A DNA stretch of 64,000 nucleotides from Pedobacter jeongneungensis (GTDB lineage: Bacteria > Bacteroidota > Bacteroidia > Sphingobacteriales > Sphingobacteriaceae). Location of the stretch: positions 62,001-126,000 of the forward strand of contig NZ_AYMG01000004.1 of NCBI RefSeq assembly GCF_000633455.1. The letters are read 5' to 3'. Every line of letters begins with the position of its first letter. Position 1 is the first letter of the stretch. Below are positions 47,502 through 56,192 of the stretch, piece after piece. Position numbers and translations under genes: made by a program. A model generated the notes under the pieces. The model saw only the letters and a list, made by a program, of their open reading frames with translations. It was not told the origin of the DNA and made no database searches.

Positions 47502-47622
47502 AATGCGGAAATTTATCGTGTATAGAATGGAATTAATTAATGACCAGGTTACAATAACCAATTATCAAACCTTAATAACACGATAGTTAGTTTGATAATT
47601 GGAACTTGATTATTGGTTATTT

Positions 47623-47940
47623 CTAGTATACCTGCATATTCGGATCAAAAGCTTCTTGCCAGGCTAAAATCCCACCTTTTAAGTTATAAAGATTGTCAAA
47701 TCCATATTGTTGCTCTAACTGCATTACCGCTGCTGCGCTCCTTTTTCCGCTACGGCACTGAATAATTACCGGTTTATCTTTAGCAACCTTGTCGGCCTCG
47801 ATTAAAATCCCTCCTAAAGGAATATTTTCCCCGTCAAGATTGGAAACTTCATATTCGAACGTTTCGCGGACATCAATTAACTGAAAATCTTCTTTGTTAT
47901 CGATTTTCTCTTTTAGTTCTTGTACCGATATTTCTTTCAT
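47623..47940 (-). CDS. rhodanese-like protein
   Basis: A 105-residue single-domain sulfurtransferase. The active-site loop is VIIQCRSGKRSAA with the catalytic Cys in CRSGKR, and the family's LIDVRETFEYEVSNLDG motif is present. It transfers sulfane sulfur or acts as a sensor; the acceptor is unknown. A TATATTTG box (complement 47960-47967), matching TAnnTTTG, lies 20 bp upstream of the start. Confidence 0.92.
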   Translation of the reverse strand: MKEISVQELKEKIDNKEDFQLIDVRETFEYEVSNLDGENIPLGGILIEADKVAKDKPVIIQCRSGKRSAAAVMQLEQQYGFDNLYNLKGGILAWQEAFDPNMQVY

Positions 47941-48068
47941 TTTATTAAATGTATTTATGCAAATATAGGAAAATCAGCTTTACACTCCCCATCAAAAAAA
48001 TGCCATAAAATTTTACTTAAAACTGTAACAACTGAAACCCTTAGGCGTTTAAATATAAATAGTTACAA

Positions 48069-49193
48069 ATGGACAAACTGAACCGTTTCTTCTGGTTTTG
48101 CTCTGGTGCGCACATCCCAACGCTCGAGAAATACCCTTCGGAACAAAATAAATATACCGGCATTGGTGCCACAATCTTCTTCACGGGTTTATTTGCCGCA
48201 CTTTCTGGCGGTTACGCCATGTATTTTGTATTTAAAGGTGCCGATCTGGCCGTAATTTTCGCCATTGTTTTTGGCTTTTTATGGGGTGCAGCCATCTTTA
48301 ATATGGACCGCTACATCGTTTCGAGTATTAATAAAAGTGCAAGCACCAATAAACAGTTGCTACAGGCTACACCACGTATTTTACTGGCCATTATGATCGG
48401 TATGGTGATTTCACGCCCTATTGAACTTAAAATCTTCGATAAAGAAATCAAAGAACGTTTAAAAGTAAGCTACCTCAATGGTCAGCGTGCTAAAATTGAC
48501 ACGCTGAACAAAGCTTTCGAGAAAAAATACCAGGTAGAATTCGGCAGGTTAAACCAACAGAAAGCGACCAGAGATTCGCTCGAGAAAGGCATTAAAACCG
48601 ACAGACAAAAGCTGAATTTCGAGATTTTTGGCAACAAAACCACCGAAACTTCGGGTGTGATGGGTTATGGTCCTTATGCAAAACGTAAAGAAGCCGAAAT
48701 TGCACAGCGTACCACAGAACTCGATTCGTTAAAATCAGCCATCAATAAATCAGAAAGTTTTGTTGATAAACGCAAAGAGTTTGATGGTTTGTTTACCGAA
48801 AAATTATACACTAAAAAACAGTTAGATAGCTTATCGGATATTGCAGGTTTTGCCGACCGCAACTGGGCTTTAGGTCAGCTCAAATTTAATGTAGATGGAA
48901 CCAGCGATAACAATACGGCCATTGCAGTTACTTTTATCGGGCTACTGTTTATTTTCTTCGAATGTTTACCGGTGTTTGTAAAATTAATGAGTGCCCGCGG
49001 ACCTTATGATTATGCCATATCAGATGGTGACGAGGTAGCCATTTATCACTCTAAAAAGGATAAGGATTTTCATTTCGAGGTAGCGGATAATATTCATGAA
49101 ACCAGGGTCGATTCCGAATCAACCAAGAAAAAAGAAATTATAAAAGGAAAAGCCTACCGCGATCTGGAGAAATACGATTGGGACGGAGAGTAG
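48069..49193 (+). CDS. DUF4407 membrane protein
   Basis: A 374-residue protein with the DUF4407 opening MDKLNRFFWFCSGAHI and three hydrophobic segments before residue 130 (IFFTGLFAALSGGYAMYF; AVIFAIVFGFLWGAAIF; ILLAIMIGMVISRPIELK with NMDRYIV before it), a long central coiled-coil region (150-250), a fourth hydrophobic segment (TAIAVTFIGLLFIFFECLP, about 280-300), and a charged tail. The family is found in Bacteroidota and Actinobacteria; function unknown. The gene stands alone. Confidence 0.85.
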   Translation: MDKLNRFFWFCSGAHIPTLEKYPSEQNKYTGIGATIFFTGLFAALSGGYAMYFVFKGADLAVIFAIVFGFLWGAAIFNMDRYIVSSINKSASTNKQLLQATPRILLAIMIGMVISRPIELKIFDKEIKERLKVSYLNGQRAKIDTLNKAFEKKYQVEFGRLNQQKATRDSLEKGIKTDRQKLNFEIFGNKTTETSGVMGYGPYAKRKEAEIAQRTTELDSLKSAINKSESFVDKRKEFDGLFTEKLYTKKQLDSLSDIAGFADRNWALGQLKFNVDGTSDNNTAIAVTFIGLLFIFFECLPVFVKLMSARGPYDYAISDGDEVAIYHSKKDKDFHFEVADNIHETRVDSESTKKKEIIKGKAYRDLEKYDWDGE

Positions 49194-49434
49194 ATGGATA
49201 ATGTAAGAGGGATGAGGTAGCGAATGATCCATAGTTAAATAGTTCATGGTTAGATGGATCATAGATCATGGCCAAAAGCGATACACTATAAACCATTAGG
49301 CTATCAACCATGAGCAATCATACCATGAACAAAAAACCATCAAACCATTAACCAATAAGCCATCACCAAAAAATCACCAAATTACCAACCAAAAACCTTA
49401 ATTTTCCTTAAATTCACCCTCTATAACTTATTAT

Positions 49435-50742
49435 ATGAAGAAAATTCTCTTTTTTACACTTGTCGGCATGGCAAGCTTGCAGCTTAAAGCGCAAAACATT
49501 GATAAAATCATCACACGTGAGTATACCGATCACCTGATTAAAACCTTAAGTGCAGATGATATGCAGGGACGTGCAACATTTACGCCTGGTATCGACAAAG
49601 CAGCAACTTTTATCGAATCTGAATTTAAGAAAATTGGCTTACAGCCTTTAACTGGCGAAAAAACATTCCGCCAAACGTTTAACAAATACCAGGTTGCCAA
49701 CCAAAGTATCAGTGTTAAAATAGATGGACAAGAAATTGCACCAGAAAATTTAATTGTTTCGGGCGTAACTGCAGAAAGTGTAACGCTTGATAAATCGAAT
49801 ACCACTGTTGTTAAATTAGATCCGGAGAAACCATTTGTGGCTCAATTGAGAACGATGATGGGTGCTGAGAAAAATCAAATTGTATTGGTAGATAGTAAAT
49901 TTACCGATCTTTTTAACCGTTACAGAGGTTATTTCGGTAAACCGGCAACTGTTGATGAAAAAGATATAAAAGCAACTACCAGTGCTGTACAGGTGTTTGT
50001 TTTAGGTAAAGATGCCGCGACAGATTTTTCGGCAACTTTTAAAAGCAAGGTAACCAAAATGCCATTGTTCAATGTTGCAGGTGTAATTCCGGGTAAATCT
50101 AAAGCCAAAGAAATTGTAGTGTTCTCTGGTCATTACGATCATTTGGGTTTCTTAAAGCCTGTAGATGGCGATAGCATTGCCAATGGAGCTGATGATGATG
50201 CATCTGGTACTACGGCGATGATTGCACTGGCAAAATATTACAAAGCACAAAAAAATAACGAGCGTACTCTGATCTTCGTTGCTTTTACAGCAGAAGAAAT
50301 TGGTGGTTTTGGCGCAAGGTATTTCTCAGAAAAATTAAATCCTGATGATGTTGTGGCTATGTTTAATATCGAGATGATCGGTAAAGACTCTAAATTTGGC
50401 AAAAACACGGCATTTATTACCGGTTACGAAAGATCTGATTTCGGAAAGATTTTACAGAAAAACTTAACCGGAACTGAATTTACTTTCCACCCGGATCCAT
50501 ATCCGGATCAAAACTTATTTTACAGAAGCGACAATGCTACTTTAGCAGCACTAGGCGTTCCGGCACACACCATCAGTACCGATAAAATCGATATCGATAA
50601 ATTGTACCACAGCGTGAAAGATGAATACAGCTCTTTAGATGTAGAAAATATCCTTTCTACCATTAAAGCCATTGCTAAAAGCGCTGTTACCATCGTAAAC
50701 GGGACAGATACCCCAACCAGGATTCCGAAGTTGAAGCAATAA
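49435..50742 (+). CDS. M28 family metallopeptidase
   Basis: A 435-residue exported aminopeptidase. The signal peptide ends LKAQ (residue 20). A PA-like insert is followed by the M28 zinc core: SGHYDHLG (His, Asp), NGADDDASGT (bridging Asp), AFTAEEIGGFG (catalytic Glu-Glu), FNIEMIGKD and LYHSVKDE (last His). All ligands are intact. It should degrade peptides in the periplasm or outside. A palindromic element follows the stop codon. The gene has no operon partner. Confidence 0.92.
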   Translation: MKKILFFTLVGMASLQLKAQNIDKIITREYTDHLIKTLSADDMQGRATFTPGIDKAATFIESEFKKIGLQPLTGEKTFRQTFNKYQVANQSISVKIDGQEIAPENLIVSGVTAESVTLDKSNTTVVKLDPEKPFVAQLRTMMGAEKNQIVLVDSKFTDLFNRYRGYFGKPATVDEKDIKATTSAVQVFVLGKDAATDFSATFKSKVTKMPLFNVAGVIPGKSKAKEIVVFSGHYDHLGFLKPVDGDSIANGADDDASGTTAMIALAKYYKAQKNNERTLIFVAFTAEEIGGFGARYFSEKLNPDDVVAMFNIEMIGKDSKFGKNTAFITGYERSDFGKILQKNLTGTEFTFHPDPYPDQNLFYRSDNATLAALGVPAHTISTDKIDIDKLYHSVKDEYSSLDVENILSTIKAIAKSAVTIVNGTDTPTRIPKLKQ

Positions 50743-50760
50743 AAGGGGCAGTTAAACGGT

Positions 50761-50830
50761 CGTCATTCCCGCGCAGGCGGGAATCGTAATGCAGTAAGCT
50801 TTAAGATTCCCAATCAAGTTGGGAATGACG
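50761..50830. repeat. CGTCATTCCC palindromic element
   Basis: A 70-bp copy with ends CGTCATTCCC and GGGAATGACG, directly downstream of the M28 gene. It is close to the copies at 14979 and 32642. Confidence 0.85.
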
Positions 50831-50851
50831 AGCCGCCCAGTACAACTACAA

Positions 50852-50884
50852 CAAAAAATGGCCAGTGAAAAATCACTGGCCATT
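50852..50884 (-). terminator. carB terminator
   Basis: Perfect 11-bp stem AATGGCCAGTG (50857-50867) / CACTGGCCATT (50874-50884) with a 6-nt loop and, on the minus strand, a run of T (complement of 50853-50858). It lies 26 nt after the stop of carB. Confidence 0.88.
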
Positions 50885-50910
50885 GCTACTTATAAACCTT
50901 TGTAAGCAGA

Positions 50911-53748
50911 TTACTTACTCAAGTACATCGATTTGTCTTTGTAAAGCTTGCGGAAGTAAGGATCTTCTAAATCTTTAATGAAACGGATCGCCTCACCTGT
51001 AGATTTCATTTCAGGACCTAATTCTTTTGCTACTTCAGGGAATTTTTCATAAGAGAACACCGGTTCTTTAATCGCATATCCTTTAAGCTTGCGCACGATC
51101 GTGAAATCTTTCAGTTTCGCTACACCCAGCATAATTTTAGCCGCAATGTTGATATAAGGCACATCATAAGCTTTAGCAATGAAAGGAACCGTACGCGATG
51201 CCCTAGGGTTGGCTTCGATTACATAAACCTTTTCGTCTTTAATGGCAAACTGGATGTTTAACAATCCGCGTACATTTAAAGCTTTTGCAATTTTGATTGA
51301 GTATTCTTCCATCGCTTTAGTTACCGTTTCTGGTAAGCTAAAGGTTGGCAATACTGCGAACGAATCTCCTGAGTGGATACCTGCAGGCTCGATGTGTTCC
51401 ATCATACCTACAATGTGAACATCATCACCATCAGAAATCGAATCAGATTCTGCTTCTTCTGCCCTATCTAAAAAGTGGTCGATCAATACGCGGTTGCCCG
51501 GTAAATCGCCCAGTAATTTTACTACCGCTTTTTCAAGGTCTTCATCGTTGATTACGATGCTCATTCCTTGTCCACCCAAAACATAACTCGGACGAACCAA
51601 TACCGGATAACCAACCTCGTTTGCTACAACAATTGCTTCTTCAGCATTTTCTGCAACACCATATTTTGGATAAGGAATATCTAACTCTTTCAACAGGTCA
51701 GAGAAACGGCCACGGTCTTCCGCGATATCCATATTCTCGAAAGATGTTCCGATAATTTTGATTCCCTTTTCGGTTAATTTTTCGGCCATTTTCAAGGCGG
51801 TTTGTCCACCTAACTGAACAATTACGCCTTCAGGTTTCTCCAGCTCGATAATTTCGCGTACATGTTCCCAGAAAACCGGCTCGAAGTATAATTTATCGGC
51901 CATGTTAAAATCTGTTGAAACCGTTTCAGGGTTACAATTGATCATGATTGCTTCGAAACCCGATTCTTTTGCGGCTAATAAACCGTGTACACAAGAGTAA
52001 TCGAATTCAATACCCTGACCAATACGGTTAGGACCAGAACCCAATACAATTACTTTTTTCTTGTCTGATGGTTTCGACTCGTTCTCTTCTTCGAAAGTAG
52101 AGTAGTAGTATGGTGTTTTAGCCGGGAACTCTGCTGCGCAGGTATCAACCATTTTATACACCCTGTTGATGCCTAAAGCCTTACGGCGATCGTACACTTC
52201 ATCTTCGGTAACATTGCCTAACAACCAGGCGATCTGAATATCAGAGAAACCTTTTTGTTTAAGTGTTACGAAGAAATCCTGAGGGATATTATTTAAAGAG
52301 TATCTTTTCAATTCAGTTTCAAGCAACACAAGTTCCTGAATCTGGTTTAAGAACCATTTATCGATTTTGGTCACCTTACGGATCGATTCCAAAGGTACGC
52401 CCATTACCATGGCATCTTTTATTAAGAATAAACGGTTCCATGAAGCATGCTCCAAACCGTCCATAATTTCTTCAATATTGCGCACCTGTCTGCCATCTGC
52501 ACCTAAACCTGCACGGTTAATCTCTAAACTCTGACAAGCTTTTTGAAGCGCTTCAATGAAAGTACGACCGATGGCCATTACTTCACCAACAGATTTCATC
52601 TGTAAGCCAAGTTCTTTGTTTGCGCCTTTAAATTTATCGAAGTTCCAACGTGGTACTTTAACGATTACATAATCTAAAGTAGGCTCGAAATAGGCCGAAG
52701 TAGTTTTGGTAATCTGGTTTTCAATTTCATCCAGGTTATAACCAATAGCCAGTTTAGCAGCGATTTTTGCAATTGGATAACCAGTTGCCTTACTTGCCAA
52801 TGCTGATGAACGCGATACACGTGGGTTGATTTCGATGGCAATAATTTCGTCATTTGCCGGATTAACCGAGAACTGAACGTTACAGCCACCGGCAAAGTTG
52901 CCAATTGCACGCATCATTTTAATCGCCTGGTTACGCATTTCCTGGTAACAACGATCAGATAAGGTCATTGCAGGAGCAACAGTGATCGAATCTCCCGTGT
53001 GGATACCCATCGGGTCGAAGTTTTCGATCGAACAGATGATGATTACGTTATCGTTGCTATCTCTTAACAACTCCAACTCATATTCTTTCCAGCCTAAAAC
53101 TGCTTTCTCTACCAATACTTCGTGTGTTGGAGAAGCCTCTAAACCGCGTTTTAACGCCGCATCGAATTCTTCTTTCTTGTGCACGAAACCACCACCAGAA
53201 CCACCTAAGGTATATGATGGGCGGATTACCAATGGATAACCAATTTCTTGAGCAGCTTCTTTACCTTCTAAAAATGAGTTGGCAATTTTCGATTCTGCAA
53301 CACCTACACCGATATCAACCATTAACTGGCGGAAAGCTTCACGGTTTTCAGTTTTTTCGATCGCAGCAACATCTACACCAACTACTTTAACACCGTATTT
53401 TTCCCAAACACCACGTTCTTCTGCTTCTTTACAAAGGTTTAGTGCAGTTTGCCCTCCCATTGTAGGAAGTACCGCATCAATTCTAGGTAAATCTGCAGAG
53501 TCGATGTGCTCTTGTAAAATAACCTCTATTGAATCAACAGTTAACGGGCGCAGGTAAACATGGTCACCGATAACCTTATCCGTCATAATGGTAGCCGGAT
53601 TGGAGTTGATAATGGAAACGGTAATCCCTTCTTCTTTTAAAGAAAGGGCCGCTTGCGAACCCGAGTAATCAAATTCACAGGCTTGGCCAATGATAATTGG
53701 TCCAGATCCTATAATCAGTACTGAGCGGATGGAAGTGTCTTTAGGCAT
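50911..53748 (-). CDS. carB: carbamoyl-phosphate synthase large subunit
   Basis: A 945-residue protein. It has the two ATP-grasp halves of CarB: IIGSGPIIIGQACEFDYSG and ENREAFRQLM in the first, VLGSGPNRIGQGIEFDYSC and AEDRGRFSDLL in the second, both with the ammonia-tunnel and synthetase domains. E. coli CarB has 1073 residues; this protein ends right after the second synthetase domain (EPVFSYEKFPEVAKELGPEM, STGEA), so the C-terminal MGS-like allosteric domain (UMP, ornithine, IMP control) is absent. I believe this is normal for many Bacteroidota. It makes carbamoyl phosphate for pyrimidines and arginine. No carA is seen in the window. Confidence 0.96.
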   Translation of the reverse strand: MPKDTSIRSVLIIGSGPIIIGQACEFDYSGSQAALSLKEEGITVSIINSNPATIMTDKVIGDHVYLRPLTVDSIEVILQEHIDSADLPRIDAVLPTMGGQTALNLCKEAEERGVWEKYGVKVVGVDVAAIEKTENREAFRQLMVDIGVGVAESKIANSFLEGKEAAQEIGYPLVIRPSYTLGGSGGGFVHKKEEFDAALKRGLEASPTHEVLVEKAVLGWKEYELELLRDSNDNVIIICSIENFDPMGIHTGDSITVAPAMTLSDRCYQEMRNQAIKMMRAIGNFAGGCNVQFSVNPANDEIIAIEINPRVSRSSALASKATGYPIAKIAAKLAIGYNLDEIENQITKTTSAYFEPTLDYVIVKVPRWNFDKFKGANKELGLQMKSVGEVMAIGRTFIEALQKACQSLEINRAGLGADGRQVRNIEEIMDGLEHASWNRLFLIKDAMVMGVPLESIRKVTKIDKWFLNQIQELVLLETELKRYSLNNIPQDFFVTLKQKGFSDIQIAWLLGNVTEDEVYDRRKALGINRVYKMVDTCAAEFPAKTPYYYSTFEEENESKPSDKKKVIVLGSGPNRIGQGIEFDYSCVHGLLAAKESGFEAIMINCNPETVSTDFNMADKLYFEPVFWEHVREIIELEKPEGVIVQLGGQTALKMAEKLTEKGIKIIGTSFENMDIAEDRGRFSDLLKELDIPYPKYGVAENAEEAIVVANEVGYPVLVRPSYVLGGQGMSIVINDEDLEKAVVKLLGDLPGNRVLIDHFLDRAEEAESDSISDGDDVHIVGMMEHIEPAGIHSGDSFAVLPTFSLPETVTKAMEEYSIKIAKALNVRGLLNIQFAIKDEKVYVIEANPRASRTVPFIAKAYDVPYINIAAKIMLGVAKLKDFTIVRKLKGYAIKEPVFSYEKFPEVAKELGPEMKSTGEAIRFIKDLEDPYFRKLYKDKSMYLSK

Positions 53749-53839
53749 GATAAAGCTTAAACAATAATTAAAATTCTAAAGTATTTGGGTATTTTAAACA
53801 CCCTGAAAGCAACGAGATTTTGTGCTTGTAAGAAGAAAA

Positions 53840-53870
53840 ATCCCAACTGTTCTGTCGGGATGCAAAGATA
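53840..53870 (-). promoter_or_regulatory. -7 box and adjacent hairpin upstream of carB
   Basis: On the minus strand TATCTTTG (complement 53863-53870) fits TAnnTTTG exactly. Two bases later a hairpin begins: ATCCCGAC / GTTGGGAT with one wobble and a 6-nt loop (complement 53840-53861), followed by TTTTTCTTCTT. It could be the first structure of the carB leader or a second terminator for the upstream gene. Confidence 0.45.
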
Positions 53871-53902
53871 CATCTTTAGAGGGATTTTAAGCTGATTTTT
53901 TT

Positions 53903-53937
53903 AAAATAAAAAAGAGGATTTATTGAACCCTCTTTTT
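53903..53937 (-). terminator. terminator of the 53961 gene
   Basis: The minus-strand stem AAAAAGAGG / CCTCTTTTT with a loop of about 11 nt and a T-rich tail (53903-53937). It lies 24 nt after the stop of the carboxypeptidase-regulatory-like gene. Confidence 0.65.
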
Positions 53938-53960
53938 AGATTTTTCTTTTGTAAAATTCA

Positions 53961-54278
53961 CTACTGTTGCAATTTAATTTCGCCTAAATCGGTAGTAGCA
54001 CTATCTTTTACGGCAACCTTTTCTATCACAGCATCTTTATACGGCGCATTGGCTTTTATAACTACATTATAAACGCCTTGTTTAAGGTTGGTAAAAGTAA
54101 AAACGCCTTGATTTACTTCAGCTCTAAGCGTGTCTGTTGCAGCTACAAGCGTAATAGAAGAAGCGGCATCAACAGGACTTATTTTTCCGATTATTCCGCC
54201 CAGTTTAATATTTGTAAAGGCAATGGCGCCTAAAGCAAATACAATTACCAGTGATAATACAACACATAATTTTTTCAT
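53961..54278 (-). CDS. small carboxypeptidase-regulatory-like exported protein
   Basis: A 105-residue protein from MKKLCVVLSLVIVFALGAIA (complement 54276-54278), with a signal peptide or anchor. The mature part KLGGIIGKISPVDAASSITL, then FTFTNLKQGVYNVVIKA and EKVAVKDSATTDLGEIKL is one beta-sandwich of the CarboxypepD_reg-like type, as found at the N-terminus of TonB receptors and secreted enzymes. It is alone here, 91 bp from the -7 box upstream of carB and separated from carB by a terminator. Function unknown. Confidence 0.75.
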   Translation of the reverse strand: MKKLCVVLSLVIVFALGAIAFTNIKLGGIIGKISPVDAASSITLVAATDTLRAEVNQGVFTFTNLKQGVYNVVIKANAPYKDAVIEKVAVKDSATTDLGEIKLQQ

Positions 54279-54539
54279 GGTATATCCTTTTAGTGTGATG
54301 TCCGAAATAAATAACACCATTTTGTACAAATAGTTTTAAATAATGAACACCAAAAACACGCATTGTACTATAAATTATACACGATTGTAAAATCAATATG
54401 TACAATATTACCGCAAATGTTAATTAGTGTTAAAAGAAATCCGTGAAAATAGCCTCACGCGTCAGAATTAAGTCACGAAGTTGTGAAGATCGGAATATTG
54501 GCAATAATGTTGTAATAAGCAGAACATATATGCGTTTTG

Positions 54540-54668
54540 TATATACTTTAGACAATGATCTAAAGCTTCCTCCGCGGATTAGTTACCCGCAATGAGGATT
54601 TCTTCATAAATAGTTTGTTTGGTTTATTATCCGGTTAGAGGAGCCCTCCTCAACCGGATTTTTTCTTT
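54540..54668 (+). ncRNA. candidate small RNA with a strong terminator
   Basis: No gene lies between 54279 and 54693 on this strand, yet a strong plus-strand terminator sits at 54629-54668. Upstream is a second structure, TCCTC-C-GCGG (about 54570) pairing with CCGC-AAT-GAGGA (about 54591), so the segment can fold into two hairpins. The 5' end is only guessed; no clear promoter was found. Confidence 0.4.
54629..54668 (+). terminator. orphan intrinsic terminator
   Basis: Stem ATCCGGTT (54629-54636) / AACCGGAT (54652-54659), inner stem GAGGA / TCCTC with loop GCCC, then a run of T (54659-54664). It has no plus-strand gene in front of it. Confidence 0.85.
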
Positions 54669-54683
54669 TAAGGCTTTTTCCTT

Positions 54684-54691
54684 TACATTTG
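54684..54691 (+). promoter_or_regulatory. -7 box upstream of the NadR-like gene
   Basis: TACATTTG, an exact TAnnTTTG box. A start near 54695-54698 would lie after the first ATG at 54693, so the GTG at 54714 is the better start. Confidence 0.45.
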
Positions 54692-54713
54692 GATGTATTC
54701 AGAAAATTTTATC

Positions 54714-55244
54714 GTGAATAAAAATATCAAAAAGATCGCTATTGTTGGCCCGGAAAGTACGGGAAAATCTACCCTATCTCAGTTGTTGGCAAAACGCTAC
54801 AAGGTTTCGTGGGTGCCGGAGTATGCCCGTTATTATTGCGAAAACCTGGTTACCGACTACACGCTGCAGGATGAAGAAAATATGTATTACGGGCAGGTTG
54901 CGCTCGAAGATGCCATTTTAGCCGTAACCGAAAGCGATTTTATCATCTGTGATACCACTTTTATTACGGTAAAAATCTGGAGCGATGAAGTGCTTGGCGA
55001 AACACCAAAGGTGGTACTTGATGCTTTGCCTAAAAGGCCTTACGACCTCTACCTGTTAATGGATATCGATTTACCCTGGCAGGATGATCCCTTGCGCGAT
55101 TTTCCCGATAAACGTGAATATTTTATGCAGGTTTGGCACAAGGAACTTCAGGCGCTCCATGCAACTTATAAAGTTATTGGCGGCTCGGGTGATGAAAGAA
55201 TCTCGAATGCCGTTAAAGCGATTGATGGTTTTTTGGGCAGATAG
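54714..55244 (+). CDS. NadR-like P-loop kinase
   Basis: A 176-residue protein if counted from GTG 54714 (NKNIKKIAIVGPESTGKSTL); the ATG at 54693 would give 183 residues but is probably not transcribed. The Walker A GPESTGKST, the PEYARYY motif, DTTFIT and the C-terminal DIDLPWQDDPLRDFPD-K motif are those of the ribosylnicotinamide kinase domain of NadR. That domain phosphorylates nicotinamide riboside. There is no adenylyltransferase or repressor domain. It is a stand-alone kinase; a role in NAD or nucleoside salvage is the best inference. Confidence 0.85.
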   Translation: MNKNIKKIAIVGPESTGKSTLSQLLAKRYKVSWVPEYARYYCENLVTDYTLQDEENMYYGQVALEDAILAVTESDFIICDTTFITVKIWSDEVLGETPKVVLDALPKRPYDLYLLMDIDLPWQDDPLRDFPDKREYFMQVWHKELQALHATYKVIGGSGDERISNAVKAIDGFLGR

Positions 55245-55414
55245 GAAATCGAAAAGGATACTTTCATTTTTTTTTGAAAATGATTGTCAGTAGCTTTTGG
55301 CGGCCGGCAGTCCCGCCATTCGCTTTACTTCATCCGATGAAAAATCGGGATTCGTGTTCGCTGCTGTCAGGTTTATTGAACAGGGGTTTGTTACCCTGGT
55401 GCCAAAACACGAAA

Positions 55415-55683
55415 CGTTCCTACGGAACGAAAAAAAAACAACATTTTTTTTCTACCCATGAGGCGTCCCGATGGGACGGCACAGGTAAGAATAATTTACC
55501 CACGACTTGTCACAGATACGCAGATATAAAATCCGTGTTTATCTGTGTGCAGCTGTGGTTGAAAACCTTAACTAATGGCATTGCCCGATGGGACAATACA
55601 TTAATATGAGATCTTTTGCCGTTCCGTAGGAACGCTTCATGGGTAGCCAATTTATAATTGGCGTTTTTCGTTCCGTAGGAACG
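55415..55683. repeat. four short palindromes CGTYCC-NNN-GGRACG
   Basis: CGTTCCTACGGAACG (55415), CGTCCCGATGGGACG (55464), CGTTCCGTAGGAACG (55620 and 55669). They lie in a 700-bp gap after the NadR-like gene with no supported gene, among ATCTGTG-type repeats and a TCCGATAGCTATCGGA palindrome at about 55734. They resemble REP sequences. Confidence 0.8.
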
Positions 55684-55921
55684 TTTGGTGATGATCCATT
55701 AATATTTCTACCAGCCTGGCCACTTAAACCCGATCCGATAGCTATCGGATGAAGTGGAAGCCCGGATCCCGATTTTTCATCGGGAGAGGACCTGGAACGT
55801 AAAGCGGGACTGAAAATACCAAAGACACAGAACCTTTCATTATCAAAATCTAAAACACAACAATTTTTTCCAATTGCACTGTCAATTTTTGCTCATTTGA
55901 GCCACAATACAGCAAAAACCG

Positions 55922-55950
55922 TTCGAATTGCCAAATATTTTCTACATTTG
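55922..55950 (+). promoter_or_regulatory. promoter of the TonB receptor transcript
   Basis: -33-like TTCG (55922-55925) and an exact -7 box TACATTTG (55943-55950) at 17 bp. The transcript would begin near 55955, right before the riboswitch. Confidence 0.55.
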
Positions 55951-55956
55951 CCACAT

Positions 55957-56130
55957 CATTAGGGGTGCCTTGTTTAAATAAACACAAAAACAGGCTGAGA
56001 TCATACCCATTTTGAGGTAAAAGGTAGAAGGTAAAAAGGTAGAGGGTAAACCCCATCAGCCTTAAAACCCTCCAGCCATCAACCTCGAATGCACCTGATC
56101 CGGGTAATGCCGGCGTAGGGATTGGAGTTA
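55957..56130 (+). promoter_or_regulatory. TPP riboswitch with a long internal insert
   Basis: AGGGGTGCC (55961), GGCTGAGATCATACCC (about 56000) and then, after about 78 extra bases, CACCTGATCCGGGTAATGCC and GGCGTAGGGATTGG (56092-56125). The order is that of the TPP aptamer, but the P3 region is replaced or lengthened by the insert, which contains the words GGTAAAAGGTAGAAGGTAAA and CCATCAGCC. It lies 63 nt before a TonB-receptor gene that starts at TTG. TPP should lower expression of the receptor. Confidence 0.9.
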
Positions 56131-56192
56131 TGGAAGTTTAACTGAAATCGGGGAAGCCCCTTTTCCGATGGGTTTAACTAAAAACAAAAACA

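Noticed and set aside
55274-55609. 111-codon frame after the NadR-like gene
   Set aside because: It crosses palindromic repeats (CGTTCC...GGAACG), and the translation has no protein-like pattern.
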